Origin: Paraburkholderia caffeinilytica | GTDB lineage: Bacteria > Pseudomonadota > Gammaproteobacteria > Burkholderiales > Burkholderiaceae | Length of the DNA stretch: 64,000 nucleotides | Direction: 5' to 3' | Assembly (NCBI RefSeq): GCF_003368325.1 | Contig: NZ_CP031467.1 | Coordinates: forward strand, 992,001-1,056,000 | Part shown: piece by piece, positions 12,842 through 21,903 of the stretch | Layout: each line of letters opens with the position of its first letter | How positions within the stretch are numbered: position 1 is the first letter of the stretch | Program-made: the position numbers and the translations under genes | Notes under the pieces: generated by a model | What the model saw: the letters and a program-made list of their open reading frames with translations, nothing else | Databases searched by the model: none | What the model was told of the DNA's origin: nothing

Positions 12842-13633
12842 TCAACGGAAACGGTTTTTCCACTCCCGCATCAGCGTAAATGCTGCTAAACGATCGGACA
12901 CTTTTTCGTGTAACTGCTCCTGCAGGGTGGCTCGAATCTCCGGACTGTCGGCGCGCAAAAATGGATTCACGGCACGTTCATGAGCGATGGTGGTGGGCAG
13001 CGTCGGCACATGGCGCGCACGCAACCCGCTCGCCGTATCACGCCAGGCTTGCAGTTCGGCGTTGCCCGGCTCGCAGGCGAGCGCGAAGCGGATGTTCGAC
13101 AACGTGTACTCGTGCGCGCAATGCACCTCAGTCGCGCCGGGCAGCGCGGCCAACGAATCCAGCGACGCCAGCATCTGTGTGGGCGTGCCCTCGAACAAGC
13201 GGCCGCAGCCGCATGCGAACAACGTGTCGCCACAAAACACGTGCGGCGTGCCGCGCGGGTCGGCCGCCTGAAAATAGGCAATATGACCGCTCGTATGACC
13301 GGGCACGTCGAGCACGCTGAACTCGAGCGCGGGTGCTGCAATCGTCACGTGATCGCCGTTTTTGAGACGATGGGTGAGATGCTGGATCGCCTCACCGGCG
13401 GGGCCGTACACGGGAACGGCCTGGCCGTTCAGCAGATCGGCCACCCCACCGACATGGTCTTGGTGATGGTGCGTGAGTAAAATAGCGCTCAGCCGCCAAC
13501 CCCGTTTCGCGAGATACGCGCGCACGGGGGCGGCCTCACCCGGATCGACGACCACCGCGTGATGCCCGTCGGAAACGACCCAGATGTAGTTGTCTTCAAA
13601 CGCCGGGACCGGAACGTACTCGAGCGCATTCAT
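12842..13633 (-). CDS. gloB: Hydroxyacylglutathione hydrolase (glyoxalase II)
   Basis: This metallo-beta-lactamase-fold enzyme hydrolyses S-D-lactoylglutathione to D-lactate and glutathione, the second step of methylglyoxal detoxification. The two-metal site motif THHHQDH appears near residue 55, followed by VPGHTSGH and the FCGDTLF strand. The length, 263 residues, is normal, and the C-terminal substrate-binding part with NPFLR is present. It is divergent from the methyltransferase gene with only 19 bases between the two start codons. Confidence 0.96.
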   Translation of the reverse strand: MNALEYVPVPAFEDNYIWVVSDGHHAVVVDPGEAAPVRAYLAKRGWRLSAILLTHHHQDHVGGVADLLNGQAVPVYGPAGEAIQHLTHRLKNGDHVTIAAPALEFSVLDVPGHTSGHIAYFQAADPRGTPHVFCGDTLFACGCGRLFEGTPTQMLASLDSLAALPGATEVHCAHEYTLSNIRFALACEPGNAELQAWRDTASGLRARHVPTLPTTIAHERAVNPFLRADSPEIRATLQEQLHEKVSDRLAAFTLMREWKNRFR

Positions 13634-13652
13634 AGGCGAAGCATTCTCTGAT

Positions 13653-14516
13653 ATGACTGATCGATCGATTATAGACTGGCCTGCCTGGACCGATTCGCCA
13701 CCCGGCCGCTACGTACTCGAGTGGGAACAGACCCAGCTCGATCGCGTGGTGTCCGACGTGTTCGGTTACCATGCGCTGCAGCTCGGCCTGCCGCAGCTCG
13801 ACGCCTTGCGCGAAAACCGCATGCCGTGCCGCGGACTCGTGCTCGACGCAGCAAGCGGCGCGAGCGCGCCCTACACTTTTCCGCGCGACCTGGGGCGCGC
13901 GGGGAATGGCTCGGGCAAAGGCATGGGCAACGGCGCCGTGCAAGGTTTGCCGGCGGGTCTGCCCGCGCCCGCCGGGCGCAGCGCAGTCTGGTGCGATCTG
14001 CTCGACTTGCCGTTCGAAGCGCAAAGCGTCGACCTGATCGTAATGCCGCATACACTGGAATTCACGAGCGACCCGCACCGGCTGCTGCGCGAAGCCGAGC
14101 GCGTGCTGATGCCCGAAGGCCAGTTGATCATTCTCGGCTTCAATTCGCTGTCGCTGTGGGGCGCGCGCCAATCGGTCGGCAAGATGACCGGCCGGCCGTT
14201 CGTGCCCGCGGCAGTCGACCTGATCGCCTTCACCCGCCTGAAAGACTGGATCAAATTGCTGGGTTTCGACCTTGAACGCGGGCGCTTCGGCTGCTATCGT
14301 CCGCCGCTCGGCAGCGAGCAATGGCTGTCCCGCTATGGCTTCATGGAGGCCGCCGGCGACCGCTGGTGGCCGATTTTCGGCGCCACCTACATGATCAAGG
14401 CGATCAAGCGCGTGCGTGGCATGCGCCTCGTCGGCCCGCTGAAAGTGAAGAAACCCGTCCTCGCCGCGGGCCTCGCGCCCGCCGCCACTCCGAACACACG
14501 CAACCACACTCAATGA
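13653..14516 (+). CDS. Class I SAM-dependent methyltransferase, substrate unknown
   Basis: A type 11-like Rossmann methyltransferase of 287 residues from the ATG at 13653. Motif I reads [13 protein letters not shown], and post-motif elements include [25 protein letters not shown] and the helix [24 protein letters not shown] Gly/Ala/Pro-rich insert lies at about residues 87-108 between motifs I and II. The stop overlaps the rnhA start (ATGA), so the pair is probably coupled. The gloB-methyltransferase-rnhA-dnaQ order is common in proteobacteria, but the methylated substrate is not known to me. Confidence 0.85.
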   Translation: MTDRSIIDWPAWTDSPPGRYVLEWEQTQLDRVVSDVFGYHALQLGLPQLDALRENRMPCRGLVLDAASGASAPYTFPRDLGRAGNGSGKGMGNGAVQGLPAGLPAPAGRSAVWCDLLDLPFEAQSVDLIVMPHTLEFTSDPHRLLREAERVLMPEGQLIILGFNSLSLWGARQSVGKMTGRPFVPAAVDLIAFTRLKDWIKLLGFDLERGRFGCYRPPLGSEQWLSRYGFMEAAGDRWWPIFGATYMIKAIKRVRGMRLVGPLKVKKPVLAAGLAPAATPNTRNHTQ

Positions 14517-14959
14517 CTTCCGACATCATCAATATTTATACCGACGGCGCCTGCAAGGGCAACCCCGGCCGCGGCGGCTGGGGCGCGCTGCTGCGCTTCG
14601 GCGACCAGGAAAAAGAATTGTTCGGCGGTGAACCCAACACCACCAACAACCGCATGGAACTGATGGGCGTGATTGCCGCGCTCGAGGCGCTCAAGCGCCC
14701 CTGCAAGGCCGTGGTGCACACCGACTCGCAGTACGTGCAGAAAGGCATCAGCGAATGGATTCACGGCTGGAAGAAAAAAGGCTGGATCACCGCCGCGAAG
14801 CAACCGGTGAAGAACGCCGATCTCTGGAAACGGCTCGATGCGCTCGTCGCGCAGCACGAGATCGAATGGCGCTGGGTGCGCGGTCACAACGGCCATCCGG
14901 AAAACGAACGCGCGGATCAACTGGCCAATCGCGGTGTCGCATCGCTCGCGGAAATGTGA
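14513..14959 (+). CDS. rnhA: Ribonuclease HI
   Basis: RNase HI cleaves the RNA strand of RNA-DNA hybrids such as R-loops and primer remnants. From the ATG at 14513 it has 148 residues, against 155 in E. coli. The four acidic catalytic residues are visible in [27 protein letters not shown] and [12 protein letters not shown]. The start overlaps the stop of the methyltransferase gene. dnaQ follows 62 bases downstream, a classic rnhA-dnaQ neighbourhood. Confidence 0.98.
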   Translation: MTSDIINIYTDGACKGNPGRGGWGALLRFGDQEKELFGGEPNTTNNRMELMGVIAALEALKRPCKAVVHTDSQYVQKGISEWIHGWKKKGWITAAKQPVKNADLWKRLDALVAQHEIEWRWVRGHNGHPENERADQLANRGVASLAEM

Positions 14960-15021
14960 TGCGTGCCGTAATGCGCGCGCCCTTCTTTTTTGCTGATTTT
15001 CTTAGAGCAGGCTAATCCGAC

Positions 15022-15756
15022 ATGCGTCAACTCATCCTCGATACCGAAACCACCGGCCTGAATGCACGAACCGGCGACCGGATCCTCGAACTCGGTTGCG
15101 TCGAAATGGTGAACCGCCGGCTCACGGGCAACAACCTGCATTTCTACATCAATCCGGAACGCGACAGCGACCCGGGCGCACTGGCGGTTCACGGGCTGAC
15201 CACCGAGTTCCTGAGCGACAAGCCGAAGTTCGCCGAGATCGCCGATCAATTTCGCGACTTCATTCAGGACGCGGAACTGATCATTCACAACGCGCCGTTC
15301 GACATCGGCTTTCTCGATGCCGAATTTGCATTGCTGGGTTTGCCGCCGGTGAAAACCTACTGCGGCGAGATCATCGATACGCTCGCGCGCGCCAAGCAGA
15401 TGTTCCCGGGAAAACGCAATTCGCTCGACGCGCTGTGCGACCGCTTCGGCATCAGCAACGCACACCGCACCTTGCACGGCGCACTGCTCGACTCGGAACT
15501 GCTTGCCGAGGTCTATCTGGCGATGACGCGCGGCCAGGAAAGCCTCGTCATCGACATGCTCGGCGATTCGCACGGTGGCGGCGATACGCACGCACCGCGC
15601 ATCGCGATCGATTCGCTGAATCTGGTCGTGATCGCCGCAAGCGACGATGAACTCGCCGAACATCAGGCCGTGCTCGACGGTCTCGACAAAGCGGTCAAAG
15701 GCACGAGTGTGTGGCGCCTCGAACCGGCTCCGGCCCCGGATGAGCAAACTACTTAA
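15022..15756 (+). CDS. dnaQ: DNA polymerase III epsilon subunit (3'-5' proofreading exonuclease)
   Basis: The epsilon subunit proofreads for the replicative polymerase. The protein has 244 residues. ExoI is DTETTGLNARTGD, ExoII includes IIHNAPFDIGFLDAEF, and ExoIII is the epsilon type with HRTLHGALLDSELL. The C-terminal part that would hold the beta-clamp and alpha-subunit contacts is short and poorly conserved, as usual. A tRNA-Val promoter begins eight bases after the stop. Confidence 0.98.
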   Translation: MRQLILDTETTGLNARTGDRILELGCVEMVNRRLTGNNLHFYINPERDSDPGALAVHGLTTEFLSDKPKFAEIADQFRDFIQDAELIIHNAPFDIGFLDAEFALLGLPPVKTYCGEIIDTLARAKQMFPGKRNSLDALCDRFGISNAHRTLHGALLDSELLAEVYLAMTRGQESLVIDMLGDSHGGGDTHAPRIAIDSLNLVVIAASDDELAEHQAVLDGLDKAVKGTSVWRLEPAPAPDEQTT

Positions 15757-15763
15757 AAAATAC

Positions 15764-15792
15764 TGGACGAGTCGAGAAATCCCTGACATAAT
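15764..15792 (+). promoter_or_regulatory. Predicted promoter of tRNA-Val
   Basis: TGGACG at 15764-15769 and CATAAT at 15787-15792 are separated by 17 bases. The -10 box ends 12 bases before the tRNA. Confidence 0.55.
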
Positions 15793-15804
15793 TCGGCTCT
15801 CTTC

Positions 15805-15879
15805 GGGTGGTTAGCTCAGCGGTAGAGCACTGCCTTCACACGGCAGGGGTCACAGGTTCAATCCCTGTACCACCCACCA
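15805..15879 (+). tRNA. tRNA-Val (anticodon CAC)
   Basis: The acceptor arms GGGTGGT and ACCACCC pair perfectly. The D arm has AGCTCAGCGGTAGAGC. The anticodon stem CTGCC/GGCAG encloses TTCACAC with anticodon CAC, and the T arm contains GGTTCAATCC. The CCA end is encoded (15877-15879). Confidence 0.97.
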
Positions 15880-15910
15880 GATTCGCTGGTTTCCGAAGAA
15901 CCGCAAAAGA

Positions 15911-15941
15911 AAGCCCTCGAACGAAAGTCGAGGGCTTTTTT
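15911..15941 (+). terminator. Intrinsic terminator after tRNA-Val
   Basis: The stem AAGCCCTCGA/TCGAGGGCTT has a short loop and is followed by six T residues. It lies 31 bases past the tRNA. Confidence 0.9.
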
Positions 15942-16406
15942 GTTTGTGCTTCTTTCTGCTGGATTGCGTTTGATTCTGTTTGGCATGCGCACGCCGGGTT
16001 TGATCACGTGCACGCCCGTTGAAACTCATCCGAGCCTGCTCTTACTCGAAGTCAACACCGAACTTTCGTACGATTGCGGCCGCCAAACACTGCTGATATA
16101 GTCAGTTTTCGGGCACCTGCCCCGTCCACTTTATTCACTTCACTTCATTCGACTACAGGGAGGCGTCACATGTTCGCAGTGCATATCGCTCTCCCTGGGA
16201 TGGTCTCACGACCGTTCTCGCGACCTTAAGTTTGTCGCGTTGTCGCTCACGCGGTTCTGCCTGAACAGGCGTCCCGCGCAATTTCCAGACAGTCCGTAGT
16301 CTTATTGCCGGCATCGTTGTCAACCTGGCCCGGCTCGCTTGACTGTCTCGTCCTTTCGCTTCTGACTGGAACCCCGGTGCGCTCGCGCGCCACCGGGTTG
16401 TGACAA
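15942..16406 (+). other. Long 5' region of the ABC exporter gene; possible leader peptide
   Basis: Between the tRNA-Val terminator and the ABC transporter start are 465 bases without a clear gene. An ATG at 16170 with AGGGAGG six bases upstream opens a 19-codon frame that stops at 16229. A small GCCTG/CAGGC hairpin follows at 16259-16270. This could be a leader peptide or structured leader; I recognise no riboswitch family. Confidence 0.4.
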
Positions 16407-18284
16407 ATGACCAGAAAAAAAATCGACTTTCGTGGACAAGCCTTCAAGGGCGTCCTCGGCTTCACCTTCCGTCACTGGGCCAAACAGCCCTGGCGCATCG
16501 TCGTCATTGCGGCGCTGGTGCTGCTCTCGGCATTGGCCGACGTACTCACGCCGATGTTCGCGGGACGGCTCGTCGACGCGATCGCTTCCGGCTCCGCCGG
16601 CGACGCCGTCGTGTGGCACGCGGCGATTACCGCCTTCTGCGTGCTGGGCGCGCTCGGGCTCGGCGCCCAGTTGCTTCGCCAAGGCGTGTTCTTCAACCTC
16701 ATCAGGCTGACGCTCAAGATGATGAGCGAGATCGCCGCGAACGCGTTTCATCGCGTGCAACGCTTTTCGACCGACTGGCACGCCAACAGCTTCGCCGGTT
16801 CCACAGTGCGCAAGATCACGCGCGGCATGTGGGCGCTCGATCTGCTCAACGATACGTTGCTGGTCGCGCTGTTGCCCTCGCTGGTCATGCTGGTCGGCGC
16901 GACGGCCCTGCTCGGCTGGCGCTGGCCGATGATGGGCGCGGTCGTCGGTATTGGTTCGGTGCTCTATATCGCGGTGACCGTGGCCATGTCGCTCGGCTTC
17001 GTCGCGCCCGCCGCACGCCTCGCCAACGCGTGGGACACACGCATGGGCGGCGCCCTCGCCGACGCAGTCAGCTGCAATGGCGTGGTGAAAGCGTTCGGCG
17101 CCGAAGCGCGCGAAGAAGCCCTGCTCGAGCGCGTGATCGTCAAGTGGCGTCATCGCACGCGCCGCACGTGGATACGCGGCACGATCAATGGCGGCGTGCA
17201 GGGCGGCATGCTGGTGGCGATCCAGGCCGCCATTCTCGGTGTCGCGTTGCTGTTGTGGGTGCGCGGCGAAGCAAGCGTCGGCGACATCACCTTCGCGCTG
17301 ACGATGTTCTTCATGCTGCAAGGCTATCTGCGCGACGTAGGCATGCACATCCGCAACCTGCAGCGTTCGGTCAACGACATGGAAGAACTGGTGTCGCTGG
17401 AGAGCCAGCCGCTGGGTATCGAAGACCGTCCTGGCGCAGGACCGATCGCGATCGGCAAAGGCGAAATTCGCTTCGAGCACGTCACCTTCCACTACGGTGC
17501 GAAAGCGACGCCGCTCTACGACAACTTCTCCGTACGCATCGCGCCAGGAGAGCGCGTCGGGCTGGTCGGGCATTCGGGTTCCGGGAAGACGACTTTCATC
17601 AAGCTGATCCAGCGGCTATACGATATTTCGGAAGGCCGGATCACGATCGACGGCCAGGACATCGCCCGTGTGCGTCAGGCGTCGTTGCGCAGCCAGATCG
17701 CGATCGTTCAGCAGGAGCCCGTGCTGTTTCACCGCTCGCTGGCGGAGAACATCGCCTATGCACGGCCAGGCGCAAGCCGCGCTGAAATCGAACGCGCCGC
17801 GAAGCTCGCCAGTGCGCACGACTTTATCGCGGCGCTGCCGCAAGGTTATGACACGCTGGTGGGCGAACGCGGTATCAAGCTCTCGGGCGGCGAACGTCAG
17901 CGCGTAGCGATCGCGCGGGCGTTTCTCGCCGACGCGCCGATCCTGATTCTGGACGAGGCGACCTCGAGCCTGGACAGCGAAAGCGAAGTGCTGATCCAGC
18001 ACGCCATGGAGCGGCTGATGATGGGTCGCACGACGCTGGTGGTGGCACATCGCCTGTCCACCGTGCGAGCGCTTGACAGGCTGCTGGTGCTCGACAAGGG
18101 CAAGGTCATCGAGGAAGGCAGTCACGAGGCGCTGATCAGACTCGAGAACGGCCTGTACCGACGGCTGTTCGAGCGCCAGGCGCTGGCGTTGATCGAGGGC
18201 TTGGGCGATTCGGAGGTCATGCACAAGACCGATGGCGCAAAGGCCGATCGGCACGATGACTCAAGCCTCGTGGTCGAGAAGTAA
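16407..18284 (+). CDS. ABC exporter, fused membrane and ATPase domains (MsbA-like)
   Basis: A 625-residue half-transporter. Six hydrophobic segments occupy roughly residues 30-310. The ATPase follows, with Walker A GHSGSGKTT near residue 390, the signature LSGGERQ near 492, Walker B ILILDEATSSLDSE near 512 and the H-loop VVAHRLST. This is the architecture of lipid, peptide or drug exporters that work as homodimers in the inner membrane. No biosynthetic neighbour identifies the cargo. A second, similar exporter lies 3.6 kb downstream on the same strand. Confidence 0.92.
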   Translation: MTRKKIDFRGQAFKGVLGFTFRHWAKQPWRIVVIAALVLLSALADVLTPMFAGRLVDAIASGSAGDAVVWHAAITAFCVLGALGLGAQLLRQGVFFNLIRLTLKMMSEIAANAFHRVQRFSTDWHANSFAGSTVRKITRGMWALDLLNDTLLVALLPSLVMLVGATALLGWRWPMMGAVVGIGSVLYIAVTVAMSLGFVAPAARLANAWDTRMGGALADAVSCNGVVKAFGAEAREEALLERVIVKWRHRTRRTWIRGTINGGVQGGMLVAIQAAILGVALLLWVRGEASVGDITFALTMFFMLQGYLRDVGMHIRNLQRSVNDMEELVSLESQPLGIEDRPGAGPIAIGKGEIRFEHVTFHYGAKATPLYDNFSVRIAPGERVGLVGHSGSGKTTFIKLIQRLYDISEGRITIDGQDIARVRQASLRSQIAIVQQEPVLFHRSLAENIAYARPGASRAEIERAAKLASAHDFIAALPQGYDTLVGERGIKLSGGERQRVAIARAFLADAPILILDEATSSLDSESEVLIQHAMERLMMGRTTLVVAHRLSTVRALDRLLVLDKGKVIEEGSHEALIRLENGLYRRLFERQALALIEGLGDSEVMHKTDGAKADRHDDSSLVVEK

Positions 18285-18477
18285 ATTGTTGGGAAGCGTG
18301 CGGGACGTCTGCAGAAGCCGCCGGTAAAGGGCGTTTTCTGCTGGCTTCACGCACGCCCCTCTTCGTTCGTCCACGCGAGCTTGCGCGCGACGTTTCTCGC
18401 CTGAGCGCTCGACGTCGCTCTATGCGCGCGACGTGTCGCGAATCAGGGCGACGAACCGGACAACGCCCAACGCGCGG

Positions 18478-18942
18478 CTAAACCACGCCCGCAGGCAGCC
18501 CGATACCGCGCGCCATGCCGGTCGCCGCGAACACCATCAACACCAGCAGCACGGTCTGGATCACGCTGAAACGCGCATACCTGCGCGCATTTCGCAAGTC
18601 AGGCGGCTCGCCTTTTCTGATACTGGCGCGCCAGCGCATCAGGCCGAGCATCGTCGGGACTTCGAGGATGAGTATCAGCACGAGCAGCGTCATCTTGACG
18701 TGGAAAAGCGGCTCATGCAGGTAATAGCCGGCGCCCTTTTCGAAACCGCCGAAGGCGCGCATCAGACCGGTGACGATCAGCACCAACGCCGAAATGCCCC
18801 ACCGCGCATCGGAGCGGAATACGGATCGCAACGCAGCGGGCACGCTGGCTCGCCGCAATGACCAGGTGCGCCGAAGAATCGACGCAAGGGCAAAGCCATA
18901 CGCAAGCAGATGAAGGGCGGCAAGCAACCAGCGAACCAGCAT
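18478..18942 (-). CDS. DUF2214-like membrane protein
   Basis: A 154-residue integral membrane protein with four hydrophobic segments, near residues 2-22, 48-66, 80-100 and 125-145. It resembles the DUF2214 family, predicted membrane proteins related in fold to the CopD/cytochrome b561 type. Conserved-looking His residues occur at LLAALHLLAY and PLFHVKM, which could be heme or metal ligands (inference). It is transcribed against the ABC exporter gene and its function is unknown. Confidence 0.75.
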   Translation of the reverse strand: MLVRWLLAALHLLAYGFALASILRRTWSLRRASVPAALRSVFRSDARWGISALVLIVTGLMRAFGGFEKGAGYYLHEPLFHVKMTLLVLILILEVPTMLGLMRWRASIRKGEPPDLRNARRYARFSVIQTVLLVLMVFAATGMARGIGLPAGVV

Positions 18943-19101
18943 AGCGACTCCTGCAAACGACGCAATACGATCGATGTATGTCTCACTCGCCCATTGAAAC
19001 GCCGGGCGGCACTTTTCTTACGCTTCTTATTATCAACTACCGTTCACTTTACGACGTCTGCTTCGCGCGCGTGATGTGGCCGACTGCACGCAGTGACAGT
19101 T

Positions 19102-20007
19102 TCAGACTTGCCGCAACGATGTGTCGAGCGCACGGGCGGCGACCCGATCGCCCTCGCTAGTCAGCGCGGTGCGAAACACGGTCTGCCGGTTGTGGCCCGC
19201 CGCAGCCGGCGAATCCCACAGCAATTCGATTTTCGGACGCCGGCCGAAGCCGCCGCGCACCAGCGCAGGCGCGCCGACCGAGCCGCGCGGCGCAGCAGGC
19301 CCGCCCGGCTCTCCGGCAACGCCGAACGCCACCGCGGGCGTAGGCGCCGGCGGCGCGTTTGCGCCTGGCGCCGCCGCCCAGCGCACGGACAATTCGCGGG
19401 CGTCGTACTGCCCCACCTTGCGACGCTCGGCCCAGACGACCACGGTACGCGTAGCCGGATCGAGCGCGACCGCATAGCGGCCGATCGCAAAGCGCCGCGC
19501 GGCGATATTGGTCCGCCACAGCGCGCGCGGCCGGCAAATCCACACCACCGCCGCGTACAACGCCGGCGCCGCCAACAGCCAGCCATTGGTAGCCGCCACC
19601 GCCTGCGCGGCGCGCCGCCAACCGGCGCTCGCCGCAAACGCGCCGACCGACCAGACCGCAAACAGGAATCCGAGGAAAGCAAACAGACGCACCGCTTGCC
19701 GCAACCATTGCGGCAGCGGATGCAACGGACGCTCGGCCACGGCGCGGGCGCCCGGCAGGAAGATCAGCAGGAACAGGAACACCAGATTGATGCACGCCCA
19801 CGGTGAGGACACCATCGCCGACAACGACGCGCCCAGGTCCATCTGCGCCATCGAAAAAAGCCAGCGAGCGAGGAGCACGAGACCGATGGCGCGCAGCGCG
19901 AAAATCGTTCCGGCGCCGGGCGCCGCGTTCGCACGCGTCTCTTTCGTTCTCGCCAAGGCATCCTCCTGTCGTCTGCGGCGCCGCAGCCAGATTTGCGGCA
20001 CGGCCAT
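19102..20007 (-). CDS. Hypothetical four-helix membrane protein with C-terminal soluble domain
   Basis: A 301-residue protein I do not recognise. A basic N-terminus (WLRRRRRQ) precedes four hydrophobic segments at about residues 36-53, 70-88, 103-122 and 140-158. A soluble C-terminal part of about 130 residues follows, with a beta-rich start (YAVALDPATRTVVVWAERR) and an Ala/Pro/Gly-rich linker. The layout suggests a membrane sensor or anchored assembly protein, but that is only inference. Codon use matches the neighbours, so it is probably a real resident gene. Confidence 0.65.
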   Translation of the reverse strand: MAVPQIWLRRRRRQEDALARTKETRANAAPGAGTIFALRAIGLVLLARWLFSMAQMDLGASLSAMVSSPWACINLVFLFLLIFLPGARAVAERPLHPLPQWLRQAVRLFAFLGFLFAVWSVGAFAASAGWRRAAQAVAATNGWLLAAPALYAAVVWICRPRALWRTNIAARRFAIGRYAVALDPATRTVVVWAERRKVGQYDARELSVRWAAAPGANAPPAPTPAVAFGVAGEPGGPAAPRGSVGAPALVRGGFGRRPKIELLWDSPAAAGHNRQTVFRTALTSEGDRVAARALDTSLRQV

Positions 20008-20097
20008 TATAGGGATATTACCGAGACAGGCTCATGCTTGCCGGTCCCAAAACCGTACTTTTTGCCGCACACGCGCAAAATCGCGGCGCGCATGCAA

Positions 20098-20132
20098 CAA
20101 CGCCCCGCAGGCGAGATGCACGCGGGGCGTTG
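20098..20132 (-). terminator. Hairpin downstream of the GT4 gene, possible terminator
   Basis: An 11-bp stem CAACGCCCCGC/GCGGGGCGTTG encloses 13 bases. The minus-strand tail is only weakly T-rich (TTGTT). It lies about 110 bases past the glycosyltransferase stop. Confidence 0.45.
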
Positions 20133-20242
20133 CTGGGGCAGCCGGACCATCTGAGCGCTGGGGGGCGCCTAGCCGGGGGCGCCGAGCTCGTGGCGCCGAA
20201 AGTGCGCCGGCAAGCCGGCCTGACTGCCTTTGAGTACCGTAC

Positions 20243-21307
20243 TTAGCCGGCGTTGACTTCGCGCAGCACCGTGCGGTGCTTCTGACGCAGCAGTTCTTCG
20301 TAGGTGGCGACGTAGTTCTGCGCCATCACCCTCGACGAGAAACGCGATTCGAACGCCGCACGCACCTTGGCGCGCGGCAGCGTGTGCAGACGCTTCACAG
20401 CGGCAACCGCACTGATTTCGTCTTCGACGACAAAACCCGACACGCCGTTTTCGATCACTTCCGGCACCGAACCGCGATTGAACGCGACGACCGGCGTACC
20501 GCACGCCATGGCTTCGATCATCACCAGGCCGAACGGCTCCGGCCAGTCGATCGGGAACACCAGTGCATGCGCATTGCCGAGAAACTCACGCTTTTCGGCT
20601 TCGCCGATTTCGCCGATGTATTCGACGTGCGGGAGCGCCATCAGCGGCTTGATCACTTCTTCGTAATAGGCACGGTCGGCCTTGTCGATCTTGGCGGCGA
20701 CCTTGAGCTTCATACCTGCCTGGCCGGCGATGCGGATCGCGCGGTCAAGCCCCTTCTCCGGCGAGACGCGGCCGAGGAATGCGAGGTAGCCCGGCTCGAC
20801 GTCCTTGATCGGCGTAAGCACGTTTTCCGGCAGACCGTGATAAACGGTTTGCAGCCAGTTCGCCTGTTGCAGCGGAATGCGCTGGTTGTCCGAAATCGAC
20901 ACCACCGGCACGTCGCTGAACGTGTTGAAGATCGGTTGCAGTTCCGGCAGATCGAGACGGCCGTGCAGCGTCGTCACAAACGGCACCGGCTGGCGGGCAA
21001 ACAGCGAGAACGGGTAGTAATCGATGTGGAAATGCAGCACGTCGAATTCGTCCGCGCGGCGGCGCACTTCTTCGAGCAGCAGCATGTGCGGCGCCATCAC
21101 GTCGCGGATGGTCGGGTCGAGGCGCAGCGCCTGCGGCCAGAATGCTTCGAGCTTTGCCGAGGTTTGCGAATCGCCGCTTGCGAAAAGCGTGACGTCATGA
21201 CCCTGCTCAACCAGCGCTTCGGTCAGGTAGGACACCACGCGTTCCGTCCCGCCGTAAAGCTTGGGAGGAACTGCCTCGTGCAAGGGAGCGATTTGAGCGA
21301 TTCGCAT
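20243..21307 (-). CDS. GT4-family glycosyltransferase
   Basis: A 354-residue retaining glycosyltransferase with two Rossmann-like domains (GT-B fold). The N-terminus from ATG 21305-21307 reads MRIAQIAPLHEAVPPKLYGGTERVV, with the acceptor-side GGTER loop. The C-terminal donor-site motif is EPFGLVMIEAMACGTPVVA. AGGAG precedes the start by nine bases. The frame is open 65 codons upstream without family similarity. Acceptor and sugar are unknown; the nearby trehalose and exporter genes hint at envelope or storage carbohydrate, but this is weak. Confidence 0.92.
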   Translation of the reverse strand: MRIAQIAPLHEAVPPKLYGGTERVVSYLTEALVEQGHDVTLFASGDSQTSAKLEAFWPQALRLDPTIRDVMAPHMLLLEEVRRRADEFDVLHFHIDYYPFSLFARQPVPFVTTLHGRLDLPELQPIFNTFSDVPVVSISDNQRIPLQQANWLQTVYHGLPENVLTPIKDVEPGYLAFLGRVSPEKGLDRAIRIAGQAGMKLKVAAKIDKADRAYYEEVIKPLMALPHVEYIGEIGEAEKREFLGNAHALVFPIDWPEPFGLVMIEAMACGTPVVAFNRGSVPEVIENGVSGFVVEDEISAVAAVKRLHTLPRAKVRAAFESRFSSRVMAQNYVATYEELLRQKHRTVLREVNAG

Positions 21308-21903
21308 AATGAAGAACTCCTCGTAAAAAATCAGGCAAAAGTACTGCGTTTGGTAAAAGCGACTCGCTTGCTCGCCAGGGCAGTCTGGCCGGATATGCCG
21401 GCGCGGGCCTGATTCTTTCGAGAAATCCTGCGATGGATCGCTTGGGTAGTGAGCCCAGATCAGCAGTTCGCTGTCTGCACATGTGCCGGTAAACGCACAC
21501 ATGGCTGCTACGTTGACAAACTGTCAGATATTTCGGTGGGCCAGCAGAGCATGCATTATCAATGCCGGGGATCTCGCTGCACCACAACATTTCAAAGTCT
21601 TTACGTTGTTACAAAGGCGAAACACTTTACAAACCCTTGTTTTATAAGACAGTTCTACAGTAGCCACTGGCCTGCAACGCTGACCCGAAGACGGCAGCCG
21701 TAAGGTCCTGTGTCAACTTTGCCGGCAGGTATTGAAGAAATACCGCACCGCAGTTGAATGCAATTTGTAATTATATCCCGAAATATTCCGCAGCCTGCGT
21801 GAACCACCGCGCCATCGGCGGGTCGAGCAACAGTAGGTCGCGGTCGTCTATCGCGAAATCAGTCGCGCCGTCGCCCGGATACACAGGGCGCAATCGCTTT
21901 TGC
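21308..21903. other. Divergent intergenic region between GT4 and ABC exporter genes
   Basis: About 600 bases with lower GC than the surroundings, especially 21590-21670. It must hold the promoters of both divergent genes, but I cannot place either with confidence. No RNA gene or repeat is obvious. Confidence 0.5.

Noticed and set aside
15942..16406. yybP-ykoY or other metal riboswitch before the ABC exporter
   Set aside because: I could not find the conserved core sequences of any known riboswitch.
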